This document shows, one piece after another, positions 1-7,771 of a DNA stretch of 64,000 nt (position 1 is the first letter of the stretch; every line of letters starts with the position of its first letter). The notes below the pieces were generated by a model. It had not been told where the DNA came from and ran no database searches. It saw nothing but the letters and a program-made list of their open reading frames with translations. The stretch comes from Brevibacterium oceani (GTDB lineage Bacteria > Actinomycetota > Actinomycetes > Actinomycetales > Brevibacteriaceae): the NCBI RefSeq assembly GCF_013623835.1, contig NZ_JABKDE010000003.1:434001-498000 (forward strand), in the 5' to 3' direction. The position numbers were made by a program, and so were the translations under genes.

Positions 1-1
1 C

Positions 2-1690
2 ATCGTCTCCGTCTACGACTCCGGTGAGGAGGAATTCGTCGAATCCGGCGGCTCATCCGTGTCCGTGCCCTTCATCGTCATGGAATACGTCGAGGGCCAG
101 ACCCTGCGCGAGGTGCTCAACGAGCACGGCACTCTCACCGTCGACGAGGCGCTCAACGTCATCGCCGGCGTCCTCGCCCCGCTCGAGTACTCCCACCGCA
201 ACGGCATCGTCCACCGGGACATCAAACCCGCGAACGTCATGCTCACGCCCGAGGGCGACATCAAGGTCATGGACTTCGGCATCGCCCGAGCACTCAAGGA
301 CAATTCGGGTCTGACGCAGACCCAGTCCGTAGTCGGCACCGCACAGTACCTCTCCCCCGAGCAGGCCCGCGGCGAGGTCGTCGACGCCCGCTCCGACCTC
401 TATTCGACCGCGTGCCTGCTCTATGAGCTGCTGGCCGGTCGTCCGCCCTTCGTCGGCGATTCGCAGCTGGCCGTGGCCTACCAGCACGTCGGCGAGACCC
501 CGCAGCCGCCGAGCTTCTACAACCCGAACGTTCCCCCGGCCGTCGACCGGCTCGTCCTCCACGCGCTGCTCAAGGACCGCGACGCCCGCTACCAGGACGC
601 CTACACGTTCCGTGAGGACGTGCTCGCCGCCCGCGACGGCCGCCCCATGAGCTTTGACGACGACGCGGACGCCACCCAGGCCTACCCGATGATGGCCCCG
701 CCGATGACCGGGCAGATGGCGCATGCCGAAGCCGAGCCGGCTCCCGAGACCGGTCCCGTGTCCGCGATCATGACGAACCAGGAGGAGCGTCCGCCGCAGA
801 GGCGGTCGAAGGCCTGGGTGTGGATCGGCAGCATCTTCGTCCTCCTCGCCCTGGCCGCAGTGGCACTGTGGGTCTACGAGATCAACAAGCCGCCCGAGAT
901 CGTCCAGGTCCAGGTCACGGATGTGGCCAACATGGATGCCGACGAGGCGGAGGCCGCGCTCATCAAACAGGGACTGAGGGTCGACACAGATGAGAAGTAC
1001 AGCTCCGAGGTCGACGAGGGCAAGGCCATCGAAACCGATCCTCCGGGCGGTCAGACCGTCGACAAGGACAGCATCGTCAAGCTCATCGTCTCCTCGGGTC
1101 CCGAATCCGTGAAGGTCCCCGATGTCTCCGGCAAGACCGAGGAAGACGCGCGGAAGATCATCAACGATGCGAAGCTCCAGGCCGGCACCCACATCTCTCA
1201 GAACTCACCGGATGTGGAGCAGGGCGTGGTCATCGAGACCAAACCCGGAGACGGGCAGGAGGTCGATGTCGACTCGAACGTCGATCTCGTCGTCTCCTCC
1301 GGCATGGTCGAGGTCCCCGACGTCACCGGCAAGTCCGCTAAGGAGGCCTGCAAGACCCTCGAGGGCGATGACTACCAGCTCAAATGCAAGACCGAAGAGG
1401 TCGAGACCGACGAGCACGATGAGAAGAAGGTCTTCGAGCAGTCCGCCACCAGCGGCAGCGAGGTCAAGCAGGGATCGGAGATCACCGTGAAGGTGGCCAA
1501 GAAGCCGCCGGAGCCCTCACCGTCGATGCCCTCGATCCCCGGTGGAATCCCGACCTCGCCGTCCGATGACGGTGACAGCGACGGCGGAGGCGACAACGGA
1601 GACAATGGCGACGACGGCGAGAAGGACACCGATTCGATGGGTGACCCGGGCGGCTTCTTCGACGGCTGGTCCGACGCGTCCGGCAACTGA
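2..1690 (+). CDS. pknB: PknB-type Ser/Thr protein kinase with PASTA repeats (5' truncated by window edge)
   Basis: Membrane-anchored eukaryotic-type kinase that senses cell-wall fragments and phosphorylates division and envelope proteins. The frame is open to the window start, so the N-lobe and start codon lie outside. Visible kinase motifs are VMEYVEGQTL, the catalytic loop HRDIKPANV, DFGIAR and the activation segment GTAQYLSPEQ. A hydrophobic segment (AWVWIGSIFVLLALAAVALW) follows a linker. Three extracellular PASTA-like repeats come next, each ending in VSSG or VKVAK, and then a Pro/Ser/Asp/Gly-rich tail. The nearby pabA, sortase and crgA match the usual actinobacterial neighbourhood. The first PASTA-like unit is divergent. 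Confidence 0.95.
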   Translation: MVSVYDSGEEEFVESGGSSVSVPFIVMEYVEGQTLREVLNEHGTLTVDEALNVIAGVLAPLEYSHRNGIVHRDIKPANVMLTPEGDIKVMDFGIARALKDNSGLTQTQSVVGTAQYLSPEQARGEVVDARSDLYSTACLLYELLAGRPPFVGDSQLAVAYQHVGETPQPPSFYNPNVPPAVDRLVLHALLKDRDARYQDAYTFREDVLAARDGRPMSFDDDADATQAYPMMAPPMTGQMAHAEAEPAPETGPVSAIMTNQEERPPQRRSKAWVWIGSIFVLLALAAVALWVYEINKPPEIVQVQVTDVANMDADEAEAALIKQGLRVDTDEKYSSEVDEGKAIETDPPGGQTVDKDSIVKLIVSSGPESVKVPDVSGKTEEDARKIINDAKLQAGTHISQNSPDVEQGVVIETKPGDGQEVDVDSNVDLVVSSGMVEVPDVTGKSAKEACKTLEGDDYQLKCKTEEVETDEHDEKKVFEQSATSGSEVKQGSEITVKVAKKPPEPSPSMPSIPGGIPTSPSDDGDSDGGGDNGDNGDDGEKDTDSMGDPGGFFDGWSDASGN

Positions 1691-1720
1691 GCAGCCACGT
1701 CGCCTACGCGACGACCAGCC

Positions 1721-2233
1721 TCACTCGAGGCTGAGGAAGAGGTCCGTGCGCATGCTCGCGGGGTCCGCCTCCGGGCTGGGTTCGGTGACGTAGATTTCGA
1801 TGAACGGCAGGCCCGGATGATGCCCGGCAGATACGGAGTCCTGGAGCAGCTGAGCCCAGGCCTCACCGAGTGCGTCATAGCCGCCGAGGTGGCTGCGCAC
1901 GGCCATGGAACCGGCCGGCAGTTCGGAGGGGATGACGATATGTCCCCCGGGAATCGGCTGCGCGTTGGTCAGTCCCGCCGAGGTGGGGATCCCCACCTGC
2001 AGATCCACCGTTTCGCTCGGCTGCTTCGTGTATAGGGCGAAGGCCGGCCCCGCGGGTTCGAGTCCCGCCTCGGCCAGGGCCGGGAAGAGCCCGGAGAACG
2101 TCTCGTCGAACAGGGTAGGCAAATCGTCCATGGCCACGTCTCTGCCCTCGACGACGGCGGCCGGTGCCGCCGGCACTTCGATGACGGTGAGTTCGGTGAA
2201 GGGCTCGGACCTCTGGTAGCTCGGTTCTGACAT
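1721..2233 (-). CDS. GyrI-like / AraC effector-binding domain protein
   Basis: A 170-residue soluble protein that looks like a stand-alone GyrI-like small-molecule-binding domain. Such domains bind hydrophobic ligands and serve as effector domains of AraC or MerR regulators. There is no DNA-binding domain. The pattern of PAAVVEGRDV near the N-terminus, PAGPAFALYT in the middle and FIEIYVTEPS near the C-terminus fits the SOUL/GyrI fold. I chose the start at 2233 because GGGAGGAACC sits just upstream; an upstream in-frame codon at 2260 has no such site. It converges on pknB with a gap of about 30 bases and lies downstream of pabA. The ligand is unknown. Confidence 0.75.
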   Translation of the reverse strand: MSEPSYQRSEPFTELTVIEVPAAPAAVVEGRDVAMDDLPTLFDETFSGLFPALAEAGLEPAGPAFALYTKQPSETVDLQVGIPTSAGLTNAQPIPGGHIVIPSELPAGSMAVRSHLGGYDALGEAWAQLLQDSVSAGHHPGLPFIEIYVTEPSPEADPASMRTDLFLSLE

Positions 2234-2320
2234 CGTTGGTTCCTCCCGATTGCTGTGCACACGATCCTAACGAGGAACCACTTCGGCGAACACCCCGAAG
2301 AACGAGGTCGGCGGGAATTC

Positions 2321-2965
2321 TCAGGCGATCGCGGTCGCCAGCGGGGACATTCCGGCCGCCGCTTCGGCGGCACCGGTCAGTCCGCACACCTCGAGCCAGT
2401 TGCCGAGCATGAGGTAACCGCATTCGGTGAGCACGGATTCGGGGTGGAACTGGACGCCGAACAGCGGCTTCTCCCGATGTTCGATGGCCATGACGATGCC
2501 GTCCTCGGTGCGGGCGGTGACGGTGAACCGCTCGAGGTCGAGGGTCTCGTCGACGATCGCCAGGGAATGGTACCGGGTCACGGTCAGCGGGCTCGGGCAG
2601 CCGAAGAAGATGCCTTCGCCGTCGTGAGTGATCACGGAGGTCTTGCCGTGCATGAGGACCGGCGAATGGGTCACCTCGGCGCCGAACACCTCGCCGAGTG
2701 CCTGATGGCCCAGGCACACGCCGAACACAGGCATGCCCGCACCCTCGGCCCACGACAGCAGCGACGGGCAGACTCCGGACTCGGCGGGCACACCGGGCCC
2801 GGGCGAGAGGAGGACGCCGTCGTAGGCGCTTGTGGTGGTGGCCACCTCGGCGGCGGGGATGTCGTCATTGCGGACGACGTCGACGTCCGCCCCGAGCTCA
2901 CGCAGATAGGACACGAGCGTGTAGACGAAGCTGTCGTAGTTGTCGATGACGAGGATCTTGGTCAT
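2321..2965 (-). CDS. pabA: Aminodeoxychorismate/anthranilate synthase glutaminase subunit
   Basis: Class I glutamine amidotransferase subunit (214 residues) that hydrolyses glutamine and passes ammonia to the chorismate-binding partner, for folate (PabB) or tryptophan (TrpE) synthesis. It opens with ILVIDNYDSFVYTL. The oxyanion-strand region is LLSPGPGVP, the nucleophile elbow is VFGVCLGHQALG with the catalytic Cys, and the His/Glu end is GVQFHPESVLTECG. The start ATG overlaps the stop of the upstream membrane-peptide gene in an ATGA junction, so the genes are probably translationally coupled. Whether it serves PABA, anthranilate or both cannot be read from the sequence; trpG is an equally fair name. 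Confidence 0.92.
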   Translation of the reverse strand: MTKILVIDNYDSFVYTLVSYLRELGADVDVVRNDDIPAAEVATTTSAYDGVLLSPGPGVPAESGVCPSLLSWAEGAGMPVFGVCLGHQALGEVFGAEVTHSPVLMHGKTSVITHDGEGIFFGCPSPLTVTRYHSLAIVDETLDLERFTVTARTEDGIVMAIEHREKPLFGVQFHPESVLTECGYLMLGNWLEVCGLTGAAEAAAGMSPLATAIA

Positions 2966-3129
2966 TGGCCACCATCTGTCACGGTTGCGTTGTTGAAGGG
3001 CATGTAGGGGGCGATGACGGGGAAGACGTACTGCATGAGCAGGAGGACGACCGCCGCGATGAGGATGAGGGCGAAGATGAGCTTGACGAACCAGTTGCCG
3101 GGGAGCAGTCGCCAGATGAATCCGTACAT
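2962..3129 (-). CDS. Small membrane protein between sortase and pabA
   Basis: A 55-residue peptide starting MYGFIWRLLPGNWFVKLI with one long hydrophobic segment (about residues 15-40) and a short polar tail ending NNATVTDGGQ. It starts 1 base after the sortase stop and its stop overlaps the pabA ATG, so it sits tightly inside a sortase-peptide-pabA transcription unit. Short one-helix proteins at this position recur in related actinobacteria as unnamed genes (recollection, not a search). The function is unknown. The amphipathic RLLPGNWFVK segment before the helix suggests inner-face membrane anchoring, which is inference. Confidence 0.7.
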   Translation of the reverse strand: MYGFIWRLLPGNWFVKLIFALILIAAVVLLLMQYVFPVIAPYMPFNNATVTDGGQ

Positions 3130-3130
3130 G

Positions 3131-4249
3131 TCAGGCACCACCGTTCTTGCTGACCTTGTCGTAGGCCTTGGAGTCCTTGATGCTCTTCGGCGGACCGTCC
3201 TTGGCCGGAGTCCAGTCCGTGAGCTCCGAGTAGGCGACATAGCGTTCCCGGGCCGAGAACATCGGGTTGCACGCCGTCATCGTCAGGATCCGGTCCTTGC
3301 CCTTGTAGTCGGGTTCGTCGGGCACGGGTGAGAGCACTTCGACGGCGTCGGGGAGGATGATGTCGAAGTTGCGGAAGGTGTAGGTGTAGAAGCCGTCCTT
3401 CGTCTGGACGATGATCTCGTCGCCCGGGCGCAGGTTCGCGATCTTGTTGAACGGCTTGCCGTAGGTGACGCGGTGGCCGGCCACGGAGAAGTTGCCGACC
3501 TCTCCGGGCATCGCCGAATTCGGGTAGCGGCCGACGCCCATCCGGTTGAGCACGGGTTCGAGGTCGACGCCTTCGGCCACCGTGCGGTAGTAGTCGTCGC
3601 CGAATCGCGGGATGTAGAAGATCCCGAAGGCGCTGTTCTTGTCCACCGGGTCGGCGACGACGGGTTCGTCCGGGTCATCGGGCAGTTCGTTGGGGTCCTG
3701 GTTCGCCCAGTCCTCGGTGAGCTGGTCGGCGAGGTTCTCGTTGTCACGGTTGGCCTCGATGTCGGTCCACCACAGCTGCCAGACGACGAAGAGGATGAGC
3801 ACGAGACCGGCGGTGATGCACAGTTCGCCGAAGGTGCGCACTGTGCCGCGGACGGGACCGAGCGGTTCCCGCTCGACCGGCTGACGCTTCCGTCGCGTGG
3901 CGGCCTGTTCCCGTCGGGTGGGCGGTGGTCCCTGATGAGCGGGCGGCATCGCCTGTGTCGCCTGCCCGGATTCCACGCCTGAGTAGTCGGGATCCGCGTA
4001 CATGTCCGAAGCGTCGGAGTAGTGGGCGGTGGGCTGTCCCTGTGCCGCGGCGGCCTCTGCCTCACGGCGGCGCAGTTCACGGCGGCTGGGCAGGGGCTGG
4101 TCGCCGGAGCCCGCGGTATCGACCGGGCCGGGGTAGGGGGAGTTCCCGGGGGCCTGTGGTGCGGGGTGCTGTCTCTGCGCAGGACGGATAGTGGGTCGCG
4201 AGGGCGGATTTGCGCCCGGCTCGTTACCCGAGGAGGAACTATTCACCAC
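3131..4249 (-). CDS. Class E sortase
   Basis: A 372-residue membrane-anchored transpeptidase that cleaves a sorting motif and attaches surface proteins to peptidoglycan. A long Pro/Gln/Arg-rich cytoplasmic N-terminus (residues 1-140) precedes one membrane helix (143-161). The catalytic domain has His259 in VAGHRVTYG, Cys327 in LTMTACNPMF and Arg334 in SARERYV, the sortase triad. The pattern matches class E sortases, which in actinobacteria usually recognise LAxTG-like motifs (family knowledge). The start is GTG at 4249 or the adjacent GTG at 4246. The gene is transcribed divergently from crgA. No obvious sortase substrate is encoded next to it. Confidence 0.92.
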   Translation of the reverse strand: MVNSSSSGNEPGANPPSRPTIRPAQRQHPAPQAPGNSPYPGPVDTAGSGDQPLPSRRELRRREAEAAAAQGQPTAHYSDASDMYADPDYSGVESGQATQAMPPAHQGPPPTRREQAATRRKRQPVEREPLGPVRGTVRTFGELCITAGLVLILFVVWQLWWTDIEANRDNENLADQLTEDWANQDPNELPDDPDEPVVADPVDKNSAFGIFYIPRFGDDYYRTVAEGVDLEPVLNRMGVGRYPNSAMPGEVGNFSVAGHRVTYGKPFNKIANLRPGDEIIVQTKDGFYTYTFRNFDIILPDAVEVLSPVPDEPDYKGKDRILTMTACNPMFSARERYVAYSELTDWTPAKDGPPKSIKDSKAYDKVSKNGGA

Positions 4250-4475
4250 TTCTGCTCCGTGACTGTCACTGCGTTGTCGGGGCTTGTCCGAGGGACGAGC
4301 GGGGACACCCCTTGCACCTTATCCTATGAGAATCCCCGTTCGGAGCGCTCTCGGGGCGCTTTCAGGGTAGTCGGAGTTTTTCGCAGTGACCCACGTCCCG
4401 AGTAGACTGGTCAGCGACTGTCCCCAACCATTCACTCGGCGACCCCAGCGGAGGTCGGCCGTCAAAGGAGTACTC

Positions 4476-5150
4476 GTGGCCAAGTCCAAAGGACGGACCC
4501 AGCGCCCTCAGCGCACTTCGCGCACGTCGTCGGCGGCCAAGAGCAAACAGGCCGAGACCATCGACGAAGCAGTCGAGACAGAAGCCGTCGAGACCGAGGC
4601 TGTCGAGACGGATTCCGTGGATGTTGCGACCGAAGAGACGGTCGACGAGTCGTCGAACGACTCCACCGCGGTCGAGGCCAACGCCGACGATGCTGCTGAC
4701 AGCGTGGACGATGCCGACACCGAGGGTGCCGAGAAGTCCAAGGGCACCGCCGCCGCTGGCAAGACGTCCACGTCGAAGTCGGCCAAGAAGGCCGACACGA
4801 AGTCGTCCGAGGCCAGCGACGCGAAGAGCAGCGACGCGAAGTCGTCGAAGGGTTCCTCGGCCAAGGGTTCATCAGCGAAGCGCACCTCGCGTTCGGGCAA
4901 CCCGGCCAAGCGGCCGCAGGGTCGCAAGACCGCGAGCTACACCTCGACGTCGGGTCAGCAGACGATCAAGCCGAACCCGAGCTGGTTCCTGCCTGTCCTC
5001 ATCGGCCTGCTCCTCATCGGACTCATCTGGCTCGTCACCTTCTACGTCTCCCAGGGCGCCTTCCCTGTCGAAGCGTGGGGCAACTGGAACATCCTCATCG
5101 GCTTCGCGTTCTTCGTCGCGGGACTGATCATGTCCACCCGCTGGCGGTAG
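4476..5150 (+). CDS. crgA: Cell division protein CrgA with a long N-terminal extension
   Basis: CrgA is a small two-helix septal protein that helps coordinate FtsZ and peptidoglycan synthases in actinobacteria. The last 60 residues carry the hallmark NPSWFLPVLIGLLLIG helix (171-191), a tryptophan-rich loop, a second helix (203-220) and the ending STRWR. The family is usually below 100 residues, whereas this protein has 224. Residues 1-165 are an extra, low-complexity region. It has an acidic block with the repeated unit AVETE at 32-46, then a Ser/Lys/Ala block (85-165). The start GTG at 4476 follows AAAGGAG by five bases; an upstream in-frame start at 4386 lacks a ribosome site. Confidence 0.9.
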   Translation: MAKSKGRTQRPQRTSRTSSAAKSKQAETIDEAVETEAVETEAVETDSVDVATEETVDESSNDSTAVEANADDAADSVDDADTEGAEKSKGTAAAGKTSTSKSAKKADTKSSEASDAKSSDAKSSKGSSAKGSSAKRTSRSGNPAKRPQGRKTASYTSTSGQQTIKPNPSWFLPVLIGLLLIGLIWLVTFYVSQGAFPVEAWGNWNILIGFAFFVAGLIMSTRWR

Positions 5151-5176
5151 TCGGACTCCCAGCCGCAGTCACCTCT

Positions 5177-5309
5177 CCATCCACAATCCACAAGCGACGA
5201 GTTATACCCAAGCCGGGAGCGTCGCTTGTGGAAAACTTATTTTGAGCTTCTGACCTGCTTAAACACACGTGTGTAAGTTATCCACCATGTGGATATCTCC
5301 TGTGGACAA
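5177..5309. promoter_or_regulatory. Cluster of DnaA-box-like 9-mers downstream of crgA
   Basis: The 231-base gap between the convergent crgA and rhomboid genes holds several near-matches to the box TTATCCACA: CCATCCACA (5177-5185), CAATCCACA (5184-5192), TTATCCACC (5278-5286) and, inverted, TTGTGGAAA (5226-5234), TGTGGATAT (5288-5296) and TGTGGACAA (5301-5309). None is perfect. The gap is also AT-richer than its neighbours around 5230-5300. DnaA binding is inferred from sequence only. Confidence 0.45.
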
Positions 5310-5381
5310 CATTTCTTCCACCGTGAAGTGCACACAAATCACCCTTTATCTGGTAGAAGTCGCACCCTCGAACAGAGGGGC

Positions 5382-6077
5382 CTACAGCCCCACGCCGAAC
5401 AGCCTCCAGGCACCGGCCAGCACCATGAGGAGGACGAGCCCGATCGCGGTCAGGAAGAACACCGTGTTCCGCGCTCGCTTCGGGACCAGCAGCGCGGCGC
5501 AGCCGAGCACGAAGCCGGTGAGCAGTCCGCCGAGGTGGGCCTGCCAGGAGACTCCCTCGACGAGGAGTCCGTACCCGAAGTTCAGCGCCACGAAGACCAC
5601 GACGCCGGTGAGGTTCCTATCCAGGCGCCGAGTCGGTGCGAGCAGGACGCCGACGATGGCGAACACCGCGCCCGAGGCCCCGATGTGGTTGGTCACCCAG
5701 TCGCTGCTGAAGGGTTCGGCGAGAACGAGCACCATCGCCGATCCGCCCATCGTGCCGATCAGGTAGACGATGAGGAACCGCCAATGGCCCAGGGCACGTT
5801 CGACGAAGGTCCCGAAGAAGAACAGGCCGATCATGTTCGCAAACAGGTGGAACGGTGAGGGCTCCTCATGGACGAGGGCGACTGTGAGGACCCGCCACGG
5901 CTGGTCGAGGGTGAGTGCCGGAACGAAGCTGAGTCGGTGGAGCAGGCTGAGGCCGGGCACCAGTTCGGCGAGGAACGCAACGACCGTGACGATGAGGATC
6001 GTGCGGGTGACCAGGGGTGGGGACAGGGAAAGGGCCCGGCCGGTTTCCCGTGCCGAGCCCTCTTCCGGTGTGTCCAT
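5382..6077 (-). CDS. Rhomboid family intramembrane serine protease
   Basis: A 231-residue polytopic membrane protease with about six hydrophobic segments. The catalytic serine is Ser135 in NHIGASGAVFAIVG and the paired histidine is His181 in WQAHLGGLLTG. The HLFANMIGLFFFG helix supplies the conserved His-x-x-x-Asn of the oxyanion region. Rhomboids cleave transmembrane substrates within the membrane; the substrate here is unknown. I took the ATG at 6077, although GTG at 6080 is adjacent. No clear ribosome site is visible, so the message may be leaderless. Rhomboid genes commonly sit beside crgA/ppiA in related actinobacteria (recollection). Confidence 0.93.
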   Translation of the reverse strand: MDTPEEGSARETGRALSLSPPLVTRTILIVTVVAFLAELVPGLSLLHRLSFVPALTLDQPWRVLTVALVHEEPSPFHLFANMIGLFFFGTFVERALGHWRFLIVYLIGTMGGSAMVLVLAEPFSSDWVTNHIGASGAVFAIVGVLLAPTRRLDRNLTGVVVFVALNFGYGLLVEGVSWQAHLGGLLTGFVLGCAALLVPKRARNTVFFLTAIGLVLLMVLAGAWRLFGVGL

Positions 6078-6134
6078 CACACCATGGTACCCATGTCGAT
6101 TCTCAGACCGCGCGGATACTCACGGCCGGTGAGT

Positions 6135-6677
6135 TCACTTCGAGGTGATGTCGACCTTCTCGAGGACGACCGGCTCGACCGGCTTGTCCATCGCAGCGGT
6201 GCGCACGCCTTCGATCTCGTCGACGACGTGCTGCGAGGCCTCGTCGGCGACCTCGCCGAAGATGGTGTGCTTGCCGTTGAGCCACGGGGTCTCAGCGGTC
6301 GTGATGAAGAACTGCGAACCATTGGTTCCGCGACCCATCTGCTTGCCGGCGTTGGCCATGGCCAGCAGGTACTTGCGGTCGAACTGCAGCTCCGGGTGGA
6401 TCTCGTCGTCGAAAGTGTAGCCGGGGCCGCCGGTTCCGGTGCCCAGCGGGCAGCCGCCCTGGATCATGAAGTTCGAGATGATGCGGTGGAAGCCGAGACC
6501 GTCATAGAAGGGGCGCTTGGTCGGCTCACCGGTCGAGGGATCGGTGAACTCACGCTCACCCTGGGCCAGTTCGACGAAGTTGGCCACGGTCTTCGGCGCG
6601 TGGTTGCCGAAGAGGTTGATGGTGATGTCACCGTGGTTGGTGTGCAGGACAGCTGTGTGCGTTGAGACTGTAGTCAT
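6135..6677 (-). CDS. ppiA: Cyclophilin-type peptidyl-prolyl cis-trans isomerase
   Basis: A 180-residue cytoplasmic cyclophilin that speeds proline isomerisation during folding. The fold markers are GLGFHRIISNFMIQGG, the FDDEIHPEL insert, LLAMANAG, NGSQFFITT and LNGKHTIFGEV, in family order. The catalytic arginine is in FHRII and the active-site Phe/Gln pair is in SQFFIT. I placed the start at the ATG at 6677, where the cyclophilin fold begins; the upstream extension to 6779 has no family resemblance. ppiA next to crgA and near tRNA-Ala/gyrA is a conserved origin-proximal arrangement in actinobacteria. Confidence 0.95.
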   Translation of the reverse strand: MTTVSTHTAVLHTNHGDITINLFGNHAPKTVANFVELAQGEREFTDPSTGEPTKRPFYDGLGFHRIISNFMIQGGCPLGTGTGGPGYTFDDEIHPELQFDRKYLLAMANAGKQMGRGTNGSQFFITTAETPWLNGKHTIFGEVADEASQHVVDEIEGVRTAAMDKPVEPVVLEKVDITSK

Positions 6678-6849
6678 GGCTTCATTCTTCCACGACGTGG
6701 TCTCGATTGCAGTCTCACACCGGAGCGTGCTCAAGTCTGTCAGCTGATCTGCAGACAATTCGATGACGCCGCTGACCATGGGCTTGCACGTAGGCCGTAG
6801 ACTGGGCAGTGATCACTTGACCACCGACATCTAAGGATTGGGAAGTTTT

Positions 6850-7626
6850 ATGTCGAAGAAGCCAACTCGAGATCAGCTCACTTCGAAGCTCGATTCCGCG
6901 AAGCAGTCGTCGCTCCGAGTCCTCGCCGATGCCAGCGAGACCGCGGCCCCGAAGCTGCGCGAGGCAGCCGACAAGGCCCGCCCGCAGGTCGAAGCCCTGG
7001 CCGAACGAGCCGAAGAGTTCGCTGAGAAGGCACGTCCCCAGGTCGAGGCACTGGCCGACAAGGCCAATGATCAGGTCCACGCCTGGGCCGACAAGCTCGA
7101 GTCCTACCGCCCCGAGGCCACCGAACGCGCCGGCAAGTTCGCCTCGAACGCCGCCAACTCGCTGGCCGCCGTCGAGACTCCGAAGCTCGTCGATGACCTG
7201 GCCGTGCGCCTGACCGGTGACAAGAAGGCGATGAAGAAGGCTCGCAAGGCCCTCGGCAAGGCCGGCAAGCGGATCCAGAAGGACACCGCACGCAAGTCCG
7301 GCGGTGGGAAGGCCGCCCTCGTGTGGACCCTCGTGATCGGCTCGGCCGCCGGAATCGGGTACTACGTGTGGAAGAAGGCGCAGCCCGTCGAGGATCCCTG
7401 GTCGACCCCGCTGCCGAACAACCGCCCCGCCGATGCTCGTCCGGTCGGTTCGACCCCGGCCTCGCGCCAGGCCACCAGCGCTCAGGTCTCGCAGACCGCG
7501 GTGCCCTCGACCAAGGCCGAGTCCGCGACTGAGGAGAAGGACGAGGTTCCGGCTCCGAAGCCGGCCGTCAAGCCCGCCGAGGCTCAGTCCGGAACAGCGA
7601 ACGAGGACAAGAACTCCAAGCACTGA
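6850..7626 (+). CDS. Alanine-rich coiled-coil protein with one membrane helix
   Basis: A 258-residue protein of unknown function. Residues 1-140 are predicted to be almost entirely helical, with an approximate internal repeat (ARPQVEALAERAEEFAEK followed by ARPQVEALADKANDQ) typical of amphipathic helical bundles. One membrane helix follows (AALVWTLVIGSAAGIGYYVW), then KKAQPVEDPW and a Pro/Ala/Lys/Glu-rich tail. The W-K-K...D-P-W segment resembles the end of small DLW-39-type proteins. It is divergent from ppiA with a 172-base gap and closes with a strong terminator. The ATG at 6850 is used; a TTG four codons upstream is less likely. Confidence 0.75.
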   Translation: MSKKPTRDQLTSKLDSAKQSSLRVLADASETAAPKLREAADKARPQVEALAERAEEFAEKARPQVEALADKANDQVHAWADKLESYRPEATERAGKFASNAANSLAAVETPKLVDDLAVRLTGDKKAMKKARKALGKAGKRIQKDTARKSGGGKAALVWTLVIGSAAGIGYYVWKKAQPVEDPWSTPLPNNRPADARPVGSTPASRQATSAQVSQTAVPSTKAESATEEKDEVPAPKPAVKPAEAQSGTANEDKNSKH

Positions 7627-7641
7627 GTCCGCCGATCCCAC

Positions 7642-7680
7642 CGCCGAGGCGGCCCATCGTCACGATGGGCCGCCTCGGCG
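7642..7680 (+). terminator. Rho-independent terminator with 19-base perfect inverted repeat
   Basis: Arms at 7642-7660 and 7662-7680 are perfectly complementary, with the hairpin tip around CGTCACG, and are followed by TTTGTGT. It lies 16 bases after the stop of the coiled-coil membrane protein. This is the left boundary of the long accessory stretch. Confidence 0.85.
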
Positions 7681-7771
7681 TTTGTGTGACTGACCATCGG
7701 CACAGAGCAGTCTGCCCAGCCGTATCCGGGATCGTGCCCGGGAATGCACCCGCGACCGTGTCGGCGGGTGT

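Noticed and set aside
4386..4475. Upstream start for crgA at 4386
   Set aside because: No ribosome site, whereas AAAGGAG sits ideally before GTG 4476; the 30 extra residues are not family-like.
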